The notes below the pieces were generated by a model. It did not search any database and had not been told where the DNA came from. It saw only the letters and a list, made by a program, of their open reading frames with translations. A stretch of 64,000 nucleotides of DNA from Liolophura sinensis (Eukaryota; Mollusca; Polyplacophora; Chitonida; Chitonidae), in NCBI RefSeq assembly GCF_032854445.1, contig NC_088295.1, forward strand, positions 82,258,644-82,322,643, written 5' to 3'. The first letter of the stretch is position 1. The number at the start of each line of letters is the position of its first letter. Below are positions 37,101 through 49,100 of the stretch, in pieces. Both the position numbers and the translations under genes were made by a program.

Positions 37101-40100
37101 TTGTACTTTGCACAGATGATGGTGTGGTAGTTTCAGCTGTTGTAGTTCCAGATGCTGTATTTGCTGTAGTTGTGCTAATACTTGGGCCAGTGTTGGTAGC
37201 ACTGGGAGGTCCACCAGAAGTACTTGTAGAAGGCAATGTTTGTGTAGAGGCTACACTTGAAGTGGTTGTACTCTGCACGGACGTTGGCGTTGTTGTTTCT
37301 GTTGCTGTGCTGACAGTCGGGCTACTGGTGCTTGCACTTGGAGTTACAGCAGAGGTACTTATAGTTCCAGCTATTGTAGTTCCAGTTGTTGTACTCGGTG
37401 TCGTTGTGCTAATACTTGGGCCAACGCTACTTGGACCAGTGTTGGTAGCACTGGGAGGTACACCAGAAGTACTTGTAGAAAGGAATGATTGTGTAGATGC
37501 TACACTAGAAGTTGTGCTTGACACTGATGTTGCCGTTGTTGTTTCTGTTGCTGTGCTGACAGTTGGGCTACTAATGCTTGCACTCGGAGTTACACCAGAG
37601 GTACTTGTTAAAGGTGATGAAGTCGTCGTACTAAGACCAGACGTCACAGATGTAGTTCCTGTCGTTGTGCTGATACTAGGGTCACCTGGAGTTACAGCAA
37701 AATTACTTGTTAAAGGCAATGATTGTGTAGATGGTACAGTTAAAGTTGTACTCTGCACAGATGATGGTGTGGTAGTCTCAGCTGTTGTAGTTCCAGATGC
37801 TGTATTTGCTGTAGTTGTGCTAATACTTGGGCCAGTGTTGGTAGCACTGGGAGGTCCACCAGAAGTACTTGTAGAAGGTAATGCTTGTGTAGAGACTACA
37901 CTTGAAGTTGTTGTACTCTGCACGGACGTTGGCGTTGTTGTTTCTGTTGCTGTGCTGACAGTCGGGCTACTGGTGCTTGCACTCGGAGTTACAGCAGAGG
38001 TACTTGTAGCTCCAGCTGTTGTAGTTCCAGTTGTTGTACTTGGTGTCGTTGTGCTAATACTTGGGCCAACACTACTTGGACCAGTGTTGGTAGCACTGGG
38101 AGGTACACCAGAAGTACTTGTAGAAAGGAATGATTGTGTAGATGCTACACTAGAAGTTGTGCTTGACACTGATGTTGCCGTTGTTGTTTCTGTTGCTGTG
38201 CTGACAGTTGGGCTACTAATGCTTGCACTCGGAGTTACACCAGAGGTACTTGTTAAAGGTGATGAAGTCGTCGTACTTAGACCAGACGTCACAGATGTAG
38301 TCCCTGTTGTTGTGCTGATACTAGGGCCAGTGGTAGTAGCACTCGGAGTTACAGCAGAAGCACTTGTAGAAGGCAATGCTTGTGTAGATGGTAGAGTTGA
38401 AGTTGTACTCTGCACTGATGATGGTGTTGTAGTTCCAGTTGCTGTATTTGCTGTCGTTGTGCTAATACTTGGGCCAGTGTTGGTAGCACTGGGAGGTACA
38501 CCAGAAGTACTTGTAGAAGGCAATGCTTGTGTAGATGCTACACTTGAAGTTATGCTCGGCACTGACGTTGGCGTTGTTGTTTCTGTTGCTATGCTGACAG
38601 TTGGGCTACTGGTGCTTGTACTTGGAGTTACAGATGTACTTGTGAAAGGTGATGAAGTTGTCGGAGTTAAACCAGACGTTGCAGATGTAGTTCCTGTCGT
38701 TGTGCTGATACTAGGGTCACCTGGAGTTACAGCAAAATTACTTGTTAAAGGCAATGATTGTGTAGATGGTACAGTTGACGTTGTACTCTGTACAGATGAT
38801 GGTGTGGTAGTTTCAGCTGTTGTAGTTCTAGATGCTGTATTTGCTGTAGTTGTGCTAATACTTGGGCCAGTGTTGGTAGCACTGGGAGGTCCACCAGAAG
38901 TACTTGTAAAAGGCAATGTTTGTGTAGAGGCTAAACTTGAAGTTGTTGTACTCTGCACTGACGTTGGCGTTGTTGTTTCTGTTGCTATGCTGACAGTTGG
39001 GCTACTGGTGCTTGTACTTGGAGTTACAGCAGAGGTACTTATAGTTCCAGCTGTTGTATTTCCAGTTGTTGTAGTCGGTGTCGTTGTGCTAATACCTGGG
39101 CCAACACTACTTGGACCAGTGTTGGTAGCACTGGGAGGTACACCAGAAGTACTTGTAGAAAGGAATGATAGTGTAGATGCTACACTTGAAGTTGTGCTCG
39201 ACACTGATGTTGCCGTTGTTGTTTCTGTTGCTGTGCTGACAGTTGGGCTACTAATGCTTGCACTCGGAGTTACACCAGAGGTACTTGTAAAAGGTGATGA
39301 AGTCGTCGTACTTAGACCAGACGTTACAGATGTAGTTCCTGTTGTTGTGCTAATACTAGGGCCAGTGGTAGTAGCACTCGGAGTTACAGCAGAAGCACTT
39401 GTAGAAGGCAATGCTTGTGTAGATGGTAGAGTTGAAGTTGTACTCTGCACTGATGATGGTGTAGTAGTTCCAGTTGCTGTATTTGCTGTCGTTGTGCTAA
39501 TACTTGGGCCAGTGTTGGTAGCACTGGGAGGTACACCAGAAGTACTTGTAGAAGGCAATGCTTGTGTAGATGCTACACTTGAAGTTATGCTCGGCACTGA
39601 CGTTGGCCTTGTTGTTTCTGTTGCTATGCTGACAGTTGGGCTACTGGTGCTTGTACTTGGAGTTACAGACGTACTTGTGAAAGGTGATGAAGTTGTCGGA
39701 CTTAGACCAGACGTTGCAGATGTAGTTCCTGTCGTTGTGCTGATACTAGGGTCACCTGGAGTTACAGCAAAATTACTTGTTAAAGGCAATGATTGTGTAG
39801 ATGGTACAGTTGAAGTTGTACTCTGCACAGATGATGGTGTGGTAGTCTCAGCTGTTGTAGTTCCAGATGCTGTATTTGCTGTAGTTGTGCTAATACTTGG
39901 GCCAGTGTTGGTAGCACTGGGAGGTCCACCAGAAGTACTTGTAGAAGGCAATGTTTGTGTAGAGGCTACACTTGAAGTTGTTGTACTCTGCACGGACGTT
40001 GGCGTTGTTGTTTCTGTTGCTGTGCTGACAGTCGGGCTACTGGTGCTTGCACTCGGAGTTACAGCAGAGGTACTTGTAGTTCCAGCTGTTGTAGTTCCAG

Positions 40101-43100
40101 TTGTTGTACTCGGTGTCGTTGTGCTAATACTTGGGCCAACACTACTTGGACCAGTGTTGGTAGCACTGGGAGGTACACCAGAAGTACTTGTAGAAAGGAA
40201 TGATTGTGTAGATGCTACACTAGAAGTTGTGCTTGACACTGATGTTGCCGTTGTTGTTTCTGTTGCTGTGCTGACAGTTGGGCTACTAATGCTTGCACTC
40301 GGAGTTACACCAGAGGTACTTATAAAAGGTGATGAAGTCGTCGTACTTAGACCAGACGTTACAGATGTAGTTCCTGTTGTTGTGCTAATACTAGGGCCAG
40401 TGGTAGTAGCACTCGGAGTTACAGCAGAAGCACTTGTATAAGGCAATGCTTGTGTAGATGGTAGAGTTGAAGTTGTACTCTGCACTGATGATGGTGTCGT
40501 AGTTCCAGTTGCTGTATTTGCTGTCGTTGTGCTAATACTTGGGCCAGTGTTGGTAGCACTGGGAGGTACACCAGAAGTACTTGTAGAAGGCAATGCTTGT
40601 GTAGATGCTACACTTGAAGTTATGCTCGGCACTGACGTTGGCCTTGTTGTTTCTGTTGCTATGCTGACAGTTGGGCTACTGGTGCTTGTACTTGGAGTTA
40701 CAGACGTACTTGTGAAAGGTGATGAAGTTGTCGGACTTAGACCAGACGTTGCAGATGTAGTTCCTGTCGTTGTGCTGATACTAGGGTCACCTGGAGTTAC
40801 AGCAAAATTACTTGTTAAAGGCAATGATTGTGTAGTTGGTACAGTTGAAGTTGTACTCTGCACAGATGATGGTGTGGTAGTCTCAGCTGTTGTAGTTCCA
40901 GATGCTGTATTTGCTGTAGTTGTGCTAATACTTGGGCCAGTGTTGGTAGCACTGGGAGGTCCACCAGAAGTACTTGTAGAAGGCAATGTTTGTGTAGAGG
41001 CTACACTTGAAGTTGTTGTACTCTGCACGGACGTTGGCGTTGTTGTTTCTGTTGCTGTGCTGACAGTCGGGCTACTGGTGCTTGCACTCGGAGTTACAGC
41101 AGAGGTACTTGTAGTTCCAGCTGTTGTAGTTCCAGTTGTTGTACTCGGTGTCGTTGTGCTAATACTTGGGCCAACACTACTTGGACCAGTGTTGGTAGCA
41201 CTGGGAGGTACACCAGAAGTACTTGTAGAAAGGAATGATTGTGTAGATGCTACACTAGAAGTTGTGCTTGACACTGATGTTGCCGTTGTTGTTTCTGTTG
41301 CTGTGCTGACAGTTTGGCTACTAATGCTTGCACTCGGAGATACACCAGAGGTACTTGTTAAAGGTGATGAAGTCGTCGTACTTAGACCAGACGTTACAGA
41401 TGTAGTCCCTGTTGTTGTGCTGATACTAGGGCCAGTGGTAGTAGCACTTGGAGTTACAGCAGAAGCACTTGTAGAAGGCAATGCTTGTGTAGATGGGAGA
41501 GTTAAAGTTGTACTCTGCACTGATGATGGTGTCGTAGTTCCAGTTGCTATATTTGCTGTCGTTGTGCTAATACTTGGGCCAGTGTTGGTAGCACTGGGAG
41601 GTACACCAGAAGTACTTGTAGAAGGCAATGCTTGTGTAGATGCTACACTTGAAGTTATGCTCGGCACTGACATTGGCGATGTTGTTTCTGTTGCTATGCT
41701 GACAGTTGGGCTACTGGTGCTTGTACTTGGAGTTACAGACGTACTTGTGAAAGGTGATGAAGTTGTCGGATTTAGACCAGACGTTGCAGATGTAGTTCCT
41801 GTCGTTGTGCTGATACTAGGGTCACCTGGAGTTACAGCAAAATTACTTGTTAAAGGCAATGATTGTGTAGATGGTATAGTTGAACTTGTACTCTGCACAG
41901 ATGATGGTGTGGTAGTTTCAGCTGTTGTAGTTCCAGATGCTGTATTTGCTGTAGTTGTGCTAATACTTGGGCCAGTGTTGGTAGCACTGGGAGGTCCACC
42001 AGAAGTACTTGTAGAAGGCAATGCTTCTGTAGAGGCTACACTTGAAGTTGTTGTACTCTGCACGGACGGTGGCGTTGTTGTTTCTGTTGCTGTGCTAACA
42101 GTCGGGCTACTGGTGCTTGCACTCGGAGTTACAGCAGAGGTACTTGTAGTTCCAGCTGTTGTAGTTCCAGTTGTTGTACTCGGTGTCGTTGTGCTAATAC
42201 TTGGGCCAACACTACTTGGACCAGTGTTGGTAGCACTGGGAGGTACACCAGAAGTACTTGTAGAAAGGAATGATTGTGTAGATGCTACAGTAGAAGTTGT
42301 GCTCGACACTGATGTTGCCGTTGTTGTTTCTGTTGCTGTGCTGACAGTTGGGCTACTAATGCTTGCACTCGGAGTTACAACAGAGGTACTTGTAAAAGGT
42401 GATAAAGTCGTCGTACTTAGACCAGACGTCACAGATGTAGTTCCTGTTGTTGTGCTGATACTAGGGCCAGTGGTAGTAGCACTCGGAGTTACAGCAGAAG
42501 CAGCTGTAGAAGGCAATGCTTGTGTAGATGGTAGAGTTGAAGTTGTACTCTGCACTGATGATGGTGTCGTAGTTCCAGTTGCTGTATTTGCTGTCGTTGT
42601 GCTAATACTTGGGCCAGTGTTGGTAGCACTGGGAGGTACACCAGAAGTACTTGTAGAAGGCAATGCTTGTGTAGATGCTACACTTGAAGTTATGCTCGGC
42701 ACTGACGTTGGCGTTGTTGTTTCTCTTGCTATGCTGACAGTTGGGCTACTGGTGCTTGTACTTGGAGTTACAGACGTACTTGTGAAAGGTGATGAGGTTG
42801 TCGGACTTAGACCAGACGTTGCAGATGTAGTTCCTGTCGTTGTGCTGATACTAGGGTCACCTGGAGTTACATCAGAAGTACTTGTAGAGGGTGGTGATTG
42901 TGTGGAAGCTACAGTCGAAGTTGCTACTGGTGCCACTGTTGTATCTGTACTATGGGCTGAAGCCGCTGTAGGTCCTATTGTTTCAGAGATACTAGTGCCA
43001 GTTGCTCTACTACTCGAAGTTGTCACTTGTGCTGTTGTTGAATCGGTACTGTGGACTGATGGCGTTGTGGTTTCTGTTGTTGTAGAAATACTAGGGCCGG

Positions 43101-46100
43101 TTGTTGTAGCACTGGCAGTTACATGAGAAGTAATTGTTGAAGGTGGTGACTGTGTGGATGCCACACTCGAAGTTGCTACTCGTGCCGTTGTTGTATCTGT
43201 ACTGTGGACTAACGGCGTTGTAGTTTCTCTGGTTATAGAGATACTAGGACCAGTTGTTGTAACACTGGCAGTTACATCAGAAGTACTTGTAGAGGGTGGT
43301 GATTGTGTGGATGCTACACTTACAGTTGCTACTGGTGCTGTTGTTGTATCTGAACTGTGGACTGAAAGCGTTGTAGTTTCTGTGGTTGTAGAGATACTAG
43401 GATCAGTTGTTGTAGCACTGGGAGTTACATCAGAAGTACTTGTTGAAGGTGATGTTTGTGTGGAAGCTACAGTCGAAGTTGCTACTGGTGCCGCTGTTGT
43501 ATCTGTACTGTGGACTGAAGCCGCTGTAGTTCCTATTGTTTCAGAGATACTAGTGCCAGTTGTTCTACTACTCGAAGTTGTCACTTGTGCTGTTGTCGAA
43601 TCTGTACTGTGGACTGATGGCGTTGTGGTTTCTGTTGTTGTAGAAATACTAGGGCCGGTTGTTGTAGCACTGGGAGTTATGTGAGAAGTAATTGTTGAAG
43701 GTGGTGATTGTGTGGATGCCACACTCGAAGTTGCTACTCGTGCCGTTGTTGTATCTGTACTGTGGACTAACGGCGTTGTAGTTTCTCTGGTTATAGAGAT
43801 ACTAGGACCAGTTGTTGTAGCACTGGCAGTTACATCAGAAGTACTTGTAGAAGGTGATGATTGTGTGGATGCTACACTTACAGTTGCTACTGGTGCTGTT
43901 GTATCTGTACTGTGGACTGAAAGCGTTGTACTTTCTGTGGTTGTAGAGATACTAAGATCGGTTGTTGTAGCACTGGGAGTTACATCAGAAGTACTTGTTG
44001 AAGGTGATGTTTGTGTGGAAGCTACAGTCGAAGTTGTTACTGAGGACGCTGTTGTATCTGTACTATGGACTGAAGCCGCTGTAGGTCCTATTGTTTCAGA
44101 GATACTAGTGTCAGTTGTTCTACTACTCGAAGTTGTCACTTGTGCTGTTGTCGAATCTGTACTGTGGACTGATGGCGTTGTGGTTTCTGTTGTAGAGATA
44201 GTAGGGCCGGTTGTTGTAGCACTGGCAGTTACATGAGAAGTAATTGTTGAAGGTGGTGATTGTGTGGATGCCACACTCGAAGTTGCTACTCGTGCCGTTG
44301 TTGTATCTGTACTGTGGACTAACGGCGTTGTAGTTTCTCTGGTTATAGAAATACTAGGACCAGTTGTTGTAGCACTGGCAGTTACATCAGAAGTACTTGT
44401 AGAAGGTGATGATTGTGTGGATGCTACACTTACAGTTGCTACTGGTGCTGTTGTATCTGTACTGTGGACTGAAAGCGTTGTACTTTCTGTGGTTGTAGAG
44501 ATACTAAGGTCGGTTGTTGTAGCACTGGGAGTTACATCAGAAGTACTTGTTGAAGGTGATGTTTGTGTGGAAGCTACAGTCGAAGTTGTTACTGGGGCCG
44601 CTGTTGTATCTGTACTATGGACTGAAGCCGCTGTAGGTCCTATTGTTTCAGAGATACTAGTGCCAGTTGTTCTACTACTCGAAGTTGTCACTTGTGCTGT
44701 TGTCGAATCTGTACTGTGGACTGATGGCGATGTGGTTTCTGTTGTAGAGATACTAGGGCTGGTTGTTGTAGCACTGGCAGTTACATGAGAAGTAATTGTT
44801 GAAGGTGGTGATTGTGTGGATGCCACACTCGAAGTTGCTACTGGTGCCGTTGTTGTATCTGTACTGTGGATTAACGGCGTTGTAGTTTCTCTGGTTATAG
44901 AGATTGGACCAGGACCAGTTGTTGTAACACTGGCAGTTACATCAGAAGTACTTGTAGAGGGTGGTGATTGTGTGGATGGTACACTTACAGTTGCTACTGG
45001 TGCAGTTGTTGTATCTGTACTGTGGACTGAAAGCCTTGTACTTTCTCTGGTTGCAGAGATACTTGGACCAGTTGTTGTAACACTGGCAGTTACATCAGAA
45101 GTACTTGTAGAGGGTGGTGATTGTATGGATGCTACACTTACAGTTGCTACTGGTGCTGTTGTTGTATCTGTACTGTGGAATGACAGCGTTGTAGTTTCTG
45201 TTGTTGTAGAGATACTAGGGCCGGTTATTGTAGCACTGGGAGTTACATGAGAAGTAATTGTTGAAGGCGGTGATTGTGTGGATGCCACACTCGAAGTTGC
45301 TACTCGTGCCGTTGTTGTATCTGTACTGTGGACTAACGGCGTTGTAGTTTCTCTGGTTATAGAGATTGGACCAGGACCAGTTGTTGTAGCACTGGCAGAT
45401 ACATCAGAAGTACTTGTAGAGGGTGGTGATTGTGTGGATGGTACACTTACAGTTGCTACTGGTGCTGTTGTTGTATCTGTACTGTGGACTGAAAGCGTTG
45501 TACTTTCTGTGGTTGTAGAGATACTAAGGCCGGTTGTTGTAGCACTGGGAGTTACATGAGAAGTACTTGTTGAAGGTGATGTTTGTGTGGAAGCTACAGT
45601 CGAAGTTGCTACTGGTGCCGCTGTTGTACCTGTACTATGGACTGAAGCCGCTGTAGTTCCTATTGTTTCAGAGATACTAGTGCCAGTTGTTCTACTACTC
45701 GAAGTTGTCACTTGTGCTGTTGTCGAATCTGTACTGTGGACTGATGGCGTTGTGGTTTCTGTTGTTGTAGAGATACTAGGGCCGGTTGTTGTAGCACTGA
45801 CAGTTACATGAGAAGTAATTGTTGAAGGTGGTGATTGTGTGGATGCCACACTCGAAGTTGCTACTGGTGCCGTTGTTGTATCTGTACTGTGGACTAACGG
45901 CGCTGTAGTTTGTCTGGTTATAGAGATACTAGGACCAGTTGTTGTAGCACTGGCAGTTACATCAGAAGTACTTGTAGAGAGTGGTGATTGTGTGGATGCT
46001 ACACTTACAGTTGCTACTGGTCCTGTTGTTGTATCTGTACTGTGGACCGATGGCGTTGTAGTTTCTGTTGTTGTAGAGATACTATTGCCGGTTGTTGTAG

Positions 46101-49100
46101 CACTGGGAGTTACATCAGAAGTACTTGTTGAAGGTGGTGATTGTGTGGATGTTACACTCGAAGTTGGTAATGCTCCTGTTGTTGTATCTGTAGTGTGGAC
46201 TGATGGCGTTGTAGTTTCTCTGGTTATAGAGATACTAGGACCAGTTGTTGTAGCACTGGCAGTTACATCAGAAGTACTTGTAGAGGGTGGTGATTGTGTG
46301 GATGCTACACTTACAGTTGCTACTGGTGCTGTTGTTGTATCTGTACTGTGGACTGAAAGCGTTGTACTTTCTGTGGTTGTAGAGATACTAAGGCCGGTTG
46401 TTGTAGCACTGGGAGTTACATCAGAAGTACTTGTTGAAGGTGATGTTTGTGTGGAAGCTACAGTCGAAGTTGCAACTGGTGCCGCTGTTGTATCTGTACT
46501 GTGGACTGAAGCCGCTGTAGTTCCTATTGTTTCAGAGATACTAGTGCCAGTTGTTCTACTACTCGAAGTTGCCACTTGTGCTGTTGTCGAATCTGTACTG
46601 TGGACTGATGGCGTTGTGGTTTCTGTTGTTGTAGAAATACTAGGGCCGGTTGTTGTAGCACTGGGAGTTACATGAGAAGTAATTGTTGAAGGTGGTGATT
46701 GTGTGGATGCCACACTCAAAGTTGCTACTGGTGCCGTTGTTGTATCTGTACTGTGGACTAACGGCGTTGTAGTTTCTCTGGTTATAGAGATACTAGGACC
46801 AGTTGTTGTAACACTGGCAGTTACATCAGAAGTACTTGTAGAGGGTGGTGATTGTGTGGATGGTACACTTACAGTTGCTACTGGTGCAGTTGTTGTATCT
46901 GTACTGTGGACTGAAAGCCTTGTACTTTCTGTGGTTGCAGAGATACTAGGACCAGTTGTTGTAACACTGGCAGTTACATCAGAAGTACTTGTAGAGGGTG
47001 GTGATTGTGTGGATGCTACACTTACAGTTGCTACTGGTGCTGTTGTTGTATCTGTACTGTGGAATGACAGCGTTGTAGTTTCTGTTGTTGTAGAGATACT
47101 AGGGCCGGTTGTTGTAGCACTGGGAGTTACATGAGAAGTAATTGTTGAAGGCGGTGATTGTGTGGATGCCACACTCGAAGTTGCTACTCGTGCCGTTGTT
47201 GTATCTGTACTGTGGACTAACGGCGTTGTAGTTTCTCTGGTTATAGAGATTGGACCAGGACCAGTTGTTGTAGCACTGGCAGATACATCAGAAATACTTG
47301 TAGAGGGTGGTGATTGTGTGGATGGTACACTTACAGTTGCTACTGGTGCTGTTGTTGTATCTGTACTGTGGACTAACGGCGTTGTACTTTCTGTGCTTGT
47401 AGAGATACTAAGGCCGGTTGTTGTAGCACTGGGAGTTACATGAGAAGTACTTGTTGAAGGTGATGTTTGTGTGGAAGCTACAGTCGAAGTTGCTACTGGT
47501 GCCGCTGTTGTACCTGTACTATGGACTGAAGCCGCTGTAGTTCCTATTGTTTCAGAGATACTAGTGCCAGTTGTTCTACTACTCGAAGTTGTCACTTGTG
47601 CTGTTGTCGAATCTGTACTGTGGACTGATGGCGTTGTGGTTTCTGTTGTTGTAGAGATACTAGGGCCGGTTGTTGTAGCACTGGCAGTTACATGAGAAGT
47701 AATTGTTGAAGGTGGTGATTGTGTGGATGCCACACTCGAAGTTGCTACTGGTGCCGTTGTTGTATCTGTACTTTGGACTAACGGCGCTGTAGTTTGTCTG
47801 GTTATAGAGATACTAGGACCAGTTGTTGTAGCACTGGCAGTTACATCAGAAGTACTTGTAGAGAGTGGTGATTGTGTGGATGCTACACTTACAGTTGCTA
47901 CTGGTCCTGTTGTTGTATCTGTACTGTGGACTGATGGCGTTGTAGTTTCTGTTGTTGTAGAGATACTATGGCCGGTTGTTGTAGCACTGGGAGTTACATC
48001 AGAAGTACTTGTTGAAGGTGGTGATTGTGTGGATGTTACACTCGAAGTTGGTAATGCTCCTGTTGTTGTATCTGTAGTGTGGACTGATGGCGTTGTAGTT
48101 TCTCTGGTTATAGAGATACTAGGACCAGTTGTTGTAGCACTGGCAGTTACATCAGAAGTACTTGTAGAGGGTGGTGATTGTGTGGATGCTACACTTACAG
48201 TTGCTACTGGTGCTGTTGTTGTATCTGTACTGTGGACTGAAAGCGTTGTACTTTCTGTGGTTGTAGAGATACTAAGGCCGGTTGTTGTAGCACTGGGAGT
48301 TACATCAGAAGTACTTGTTGAAGGTGATGTTTGTGTGGAAGCTACAGTCGAAGTTGCAACTGGTGCCGCTGTTGTATCTGTACTGTGGACTGAAGCCGCT
48401 GTAGTTCCTATTGTTTCAGAGATACTAGTGCCAGTTGTTCTACTACTCGAAGTTGCCACTTGTGCTGTTGTCGAATCTGTACTGTGGACTGATGGCGTTG
48501 TGGTTTCTGTTGTTGTAGAAATACTAGGGCCGGTTGTTGTAGCACTGGGAGTTACATGAGAAGTAATTGTTGAAGGTGGTGATTGTGTGGATGCCACACT
48601 CAAAGTTGCTACTGGTGCCGTTGTTGTATCTGTACTGTGGACTAACGGCGTTGTAGTTTCTCTGGTTATAGAGATACTAGGACCAGTTGTTGTAACACTG
48701 GCAGTTACATCAGAAGTACTTGTAGAGGGTGGTGATTGTGTGGATGGTACACTTACAGTTGCTACTGGTGCTGTTGTTGTATCTGTACTGTGGACTGAAA
48801 GCGTTGTACTTTCTGTGGTTGTAGAGATAGTATGGCCGGTTGTTGTAGCACTGGGAGTTACATCAGAAGTACTTGTTGAAGGTGATGTTTGTGTGGAAGC
48901 TACACTCGAAGTTGCTACTGGTGCCGCTGTTGTATCTGTACTATGGACTGAAGCCGCTGTAGGTCCTATTGTTTTAGAGATACTAGTGCCAGTTGTTCTA
49001 CTACTCGAAGTTGTCACTTGTGCTGTTGTCGAACCTGTACTGTGGACTGACAGCGTTGTAGTTTCTGTTGTTGTAGAGATACTAGGACCAGTTGTTGTAG

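Larger units (their letters stand above)
21180..39055 (-). repeat. 8.94-kb tandem duplication in territory B (two copies)
   Basis: The series of landmark spacings 1,035 / 1,680 / 1,035 / 2,076 / 1,035 / 2,076 repeats twice, giving copies of 8,937 bp (landmarks 20671-29608) and 8,939 bp (29608-38547); the 2-bp excess comes from one-base indels. Private variants are shared, such as GATGATACACTAG near 21,300 and 30,236, GAAGCTATG near 23,386 and 32,324, and TTGTAGCTCCAG near 29,065 and 38,004. The closely matching block runs from about 21,180-30,117 to 30,118-39,055. Before 21,180 the match is weaker. Confidence 0.85.
19806..42868 (-). repeat. Territory B: 1,035-bp (345-codon) higher-order repeat array
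   Basis: The landmark AAGTTATGCTCGG (AAGCTATG in two copies) occurs at 20671, 21706, 23386, 24421, 26497, 27532, 29608, 30642, 32324, 33360, 35436, 36471, 38547, 39582, 40617, 41652 and 42687. Spacings are 1,035 bp or longer forms of 1,680 and 2,076 bp, all multiples of three apart from those affected by one-base indels. Diagnostic protein signatures are SNFAVTPGDPSIST, GPSSVGPSIST, STTTANTASGTTTA and TSTSGVTPSASISS. The four last spacings (38,547-42,687) are plain 1,035-bp units. Confidence 0.9.

Noticed and set aside
40430-40445. Stop-creating change (CTTGTATAAGG) near 40,437 as a gene end
   Set aside because: It stops only the plus-strand shadow frame. On the minus strand it changes one Ser to Tyr (LPYTSAS) and the frame continues.
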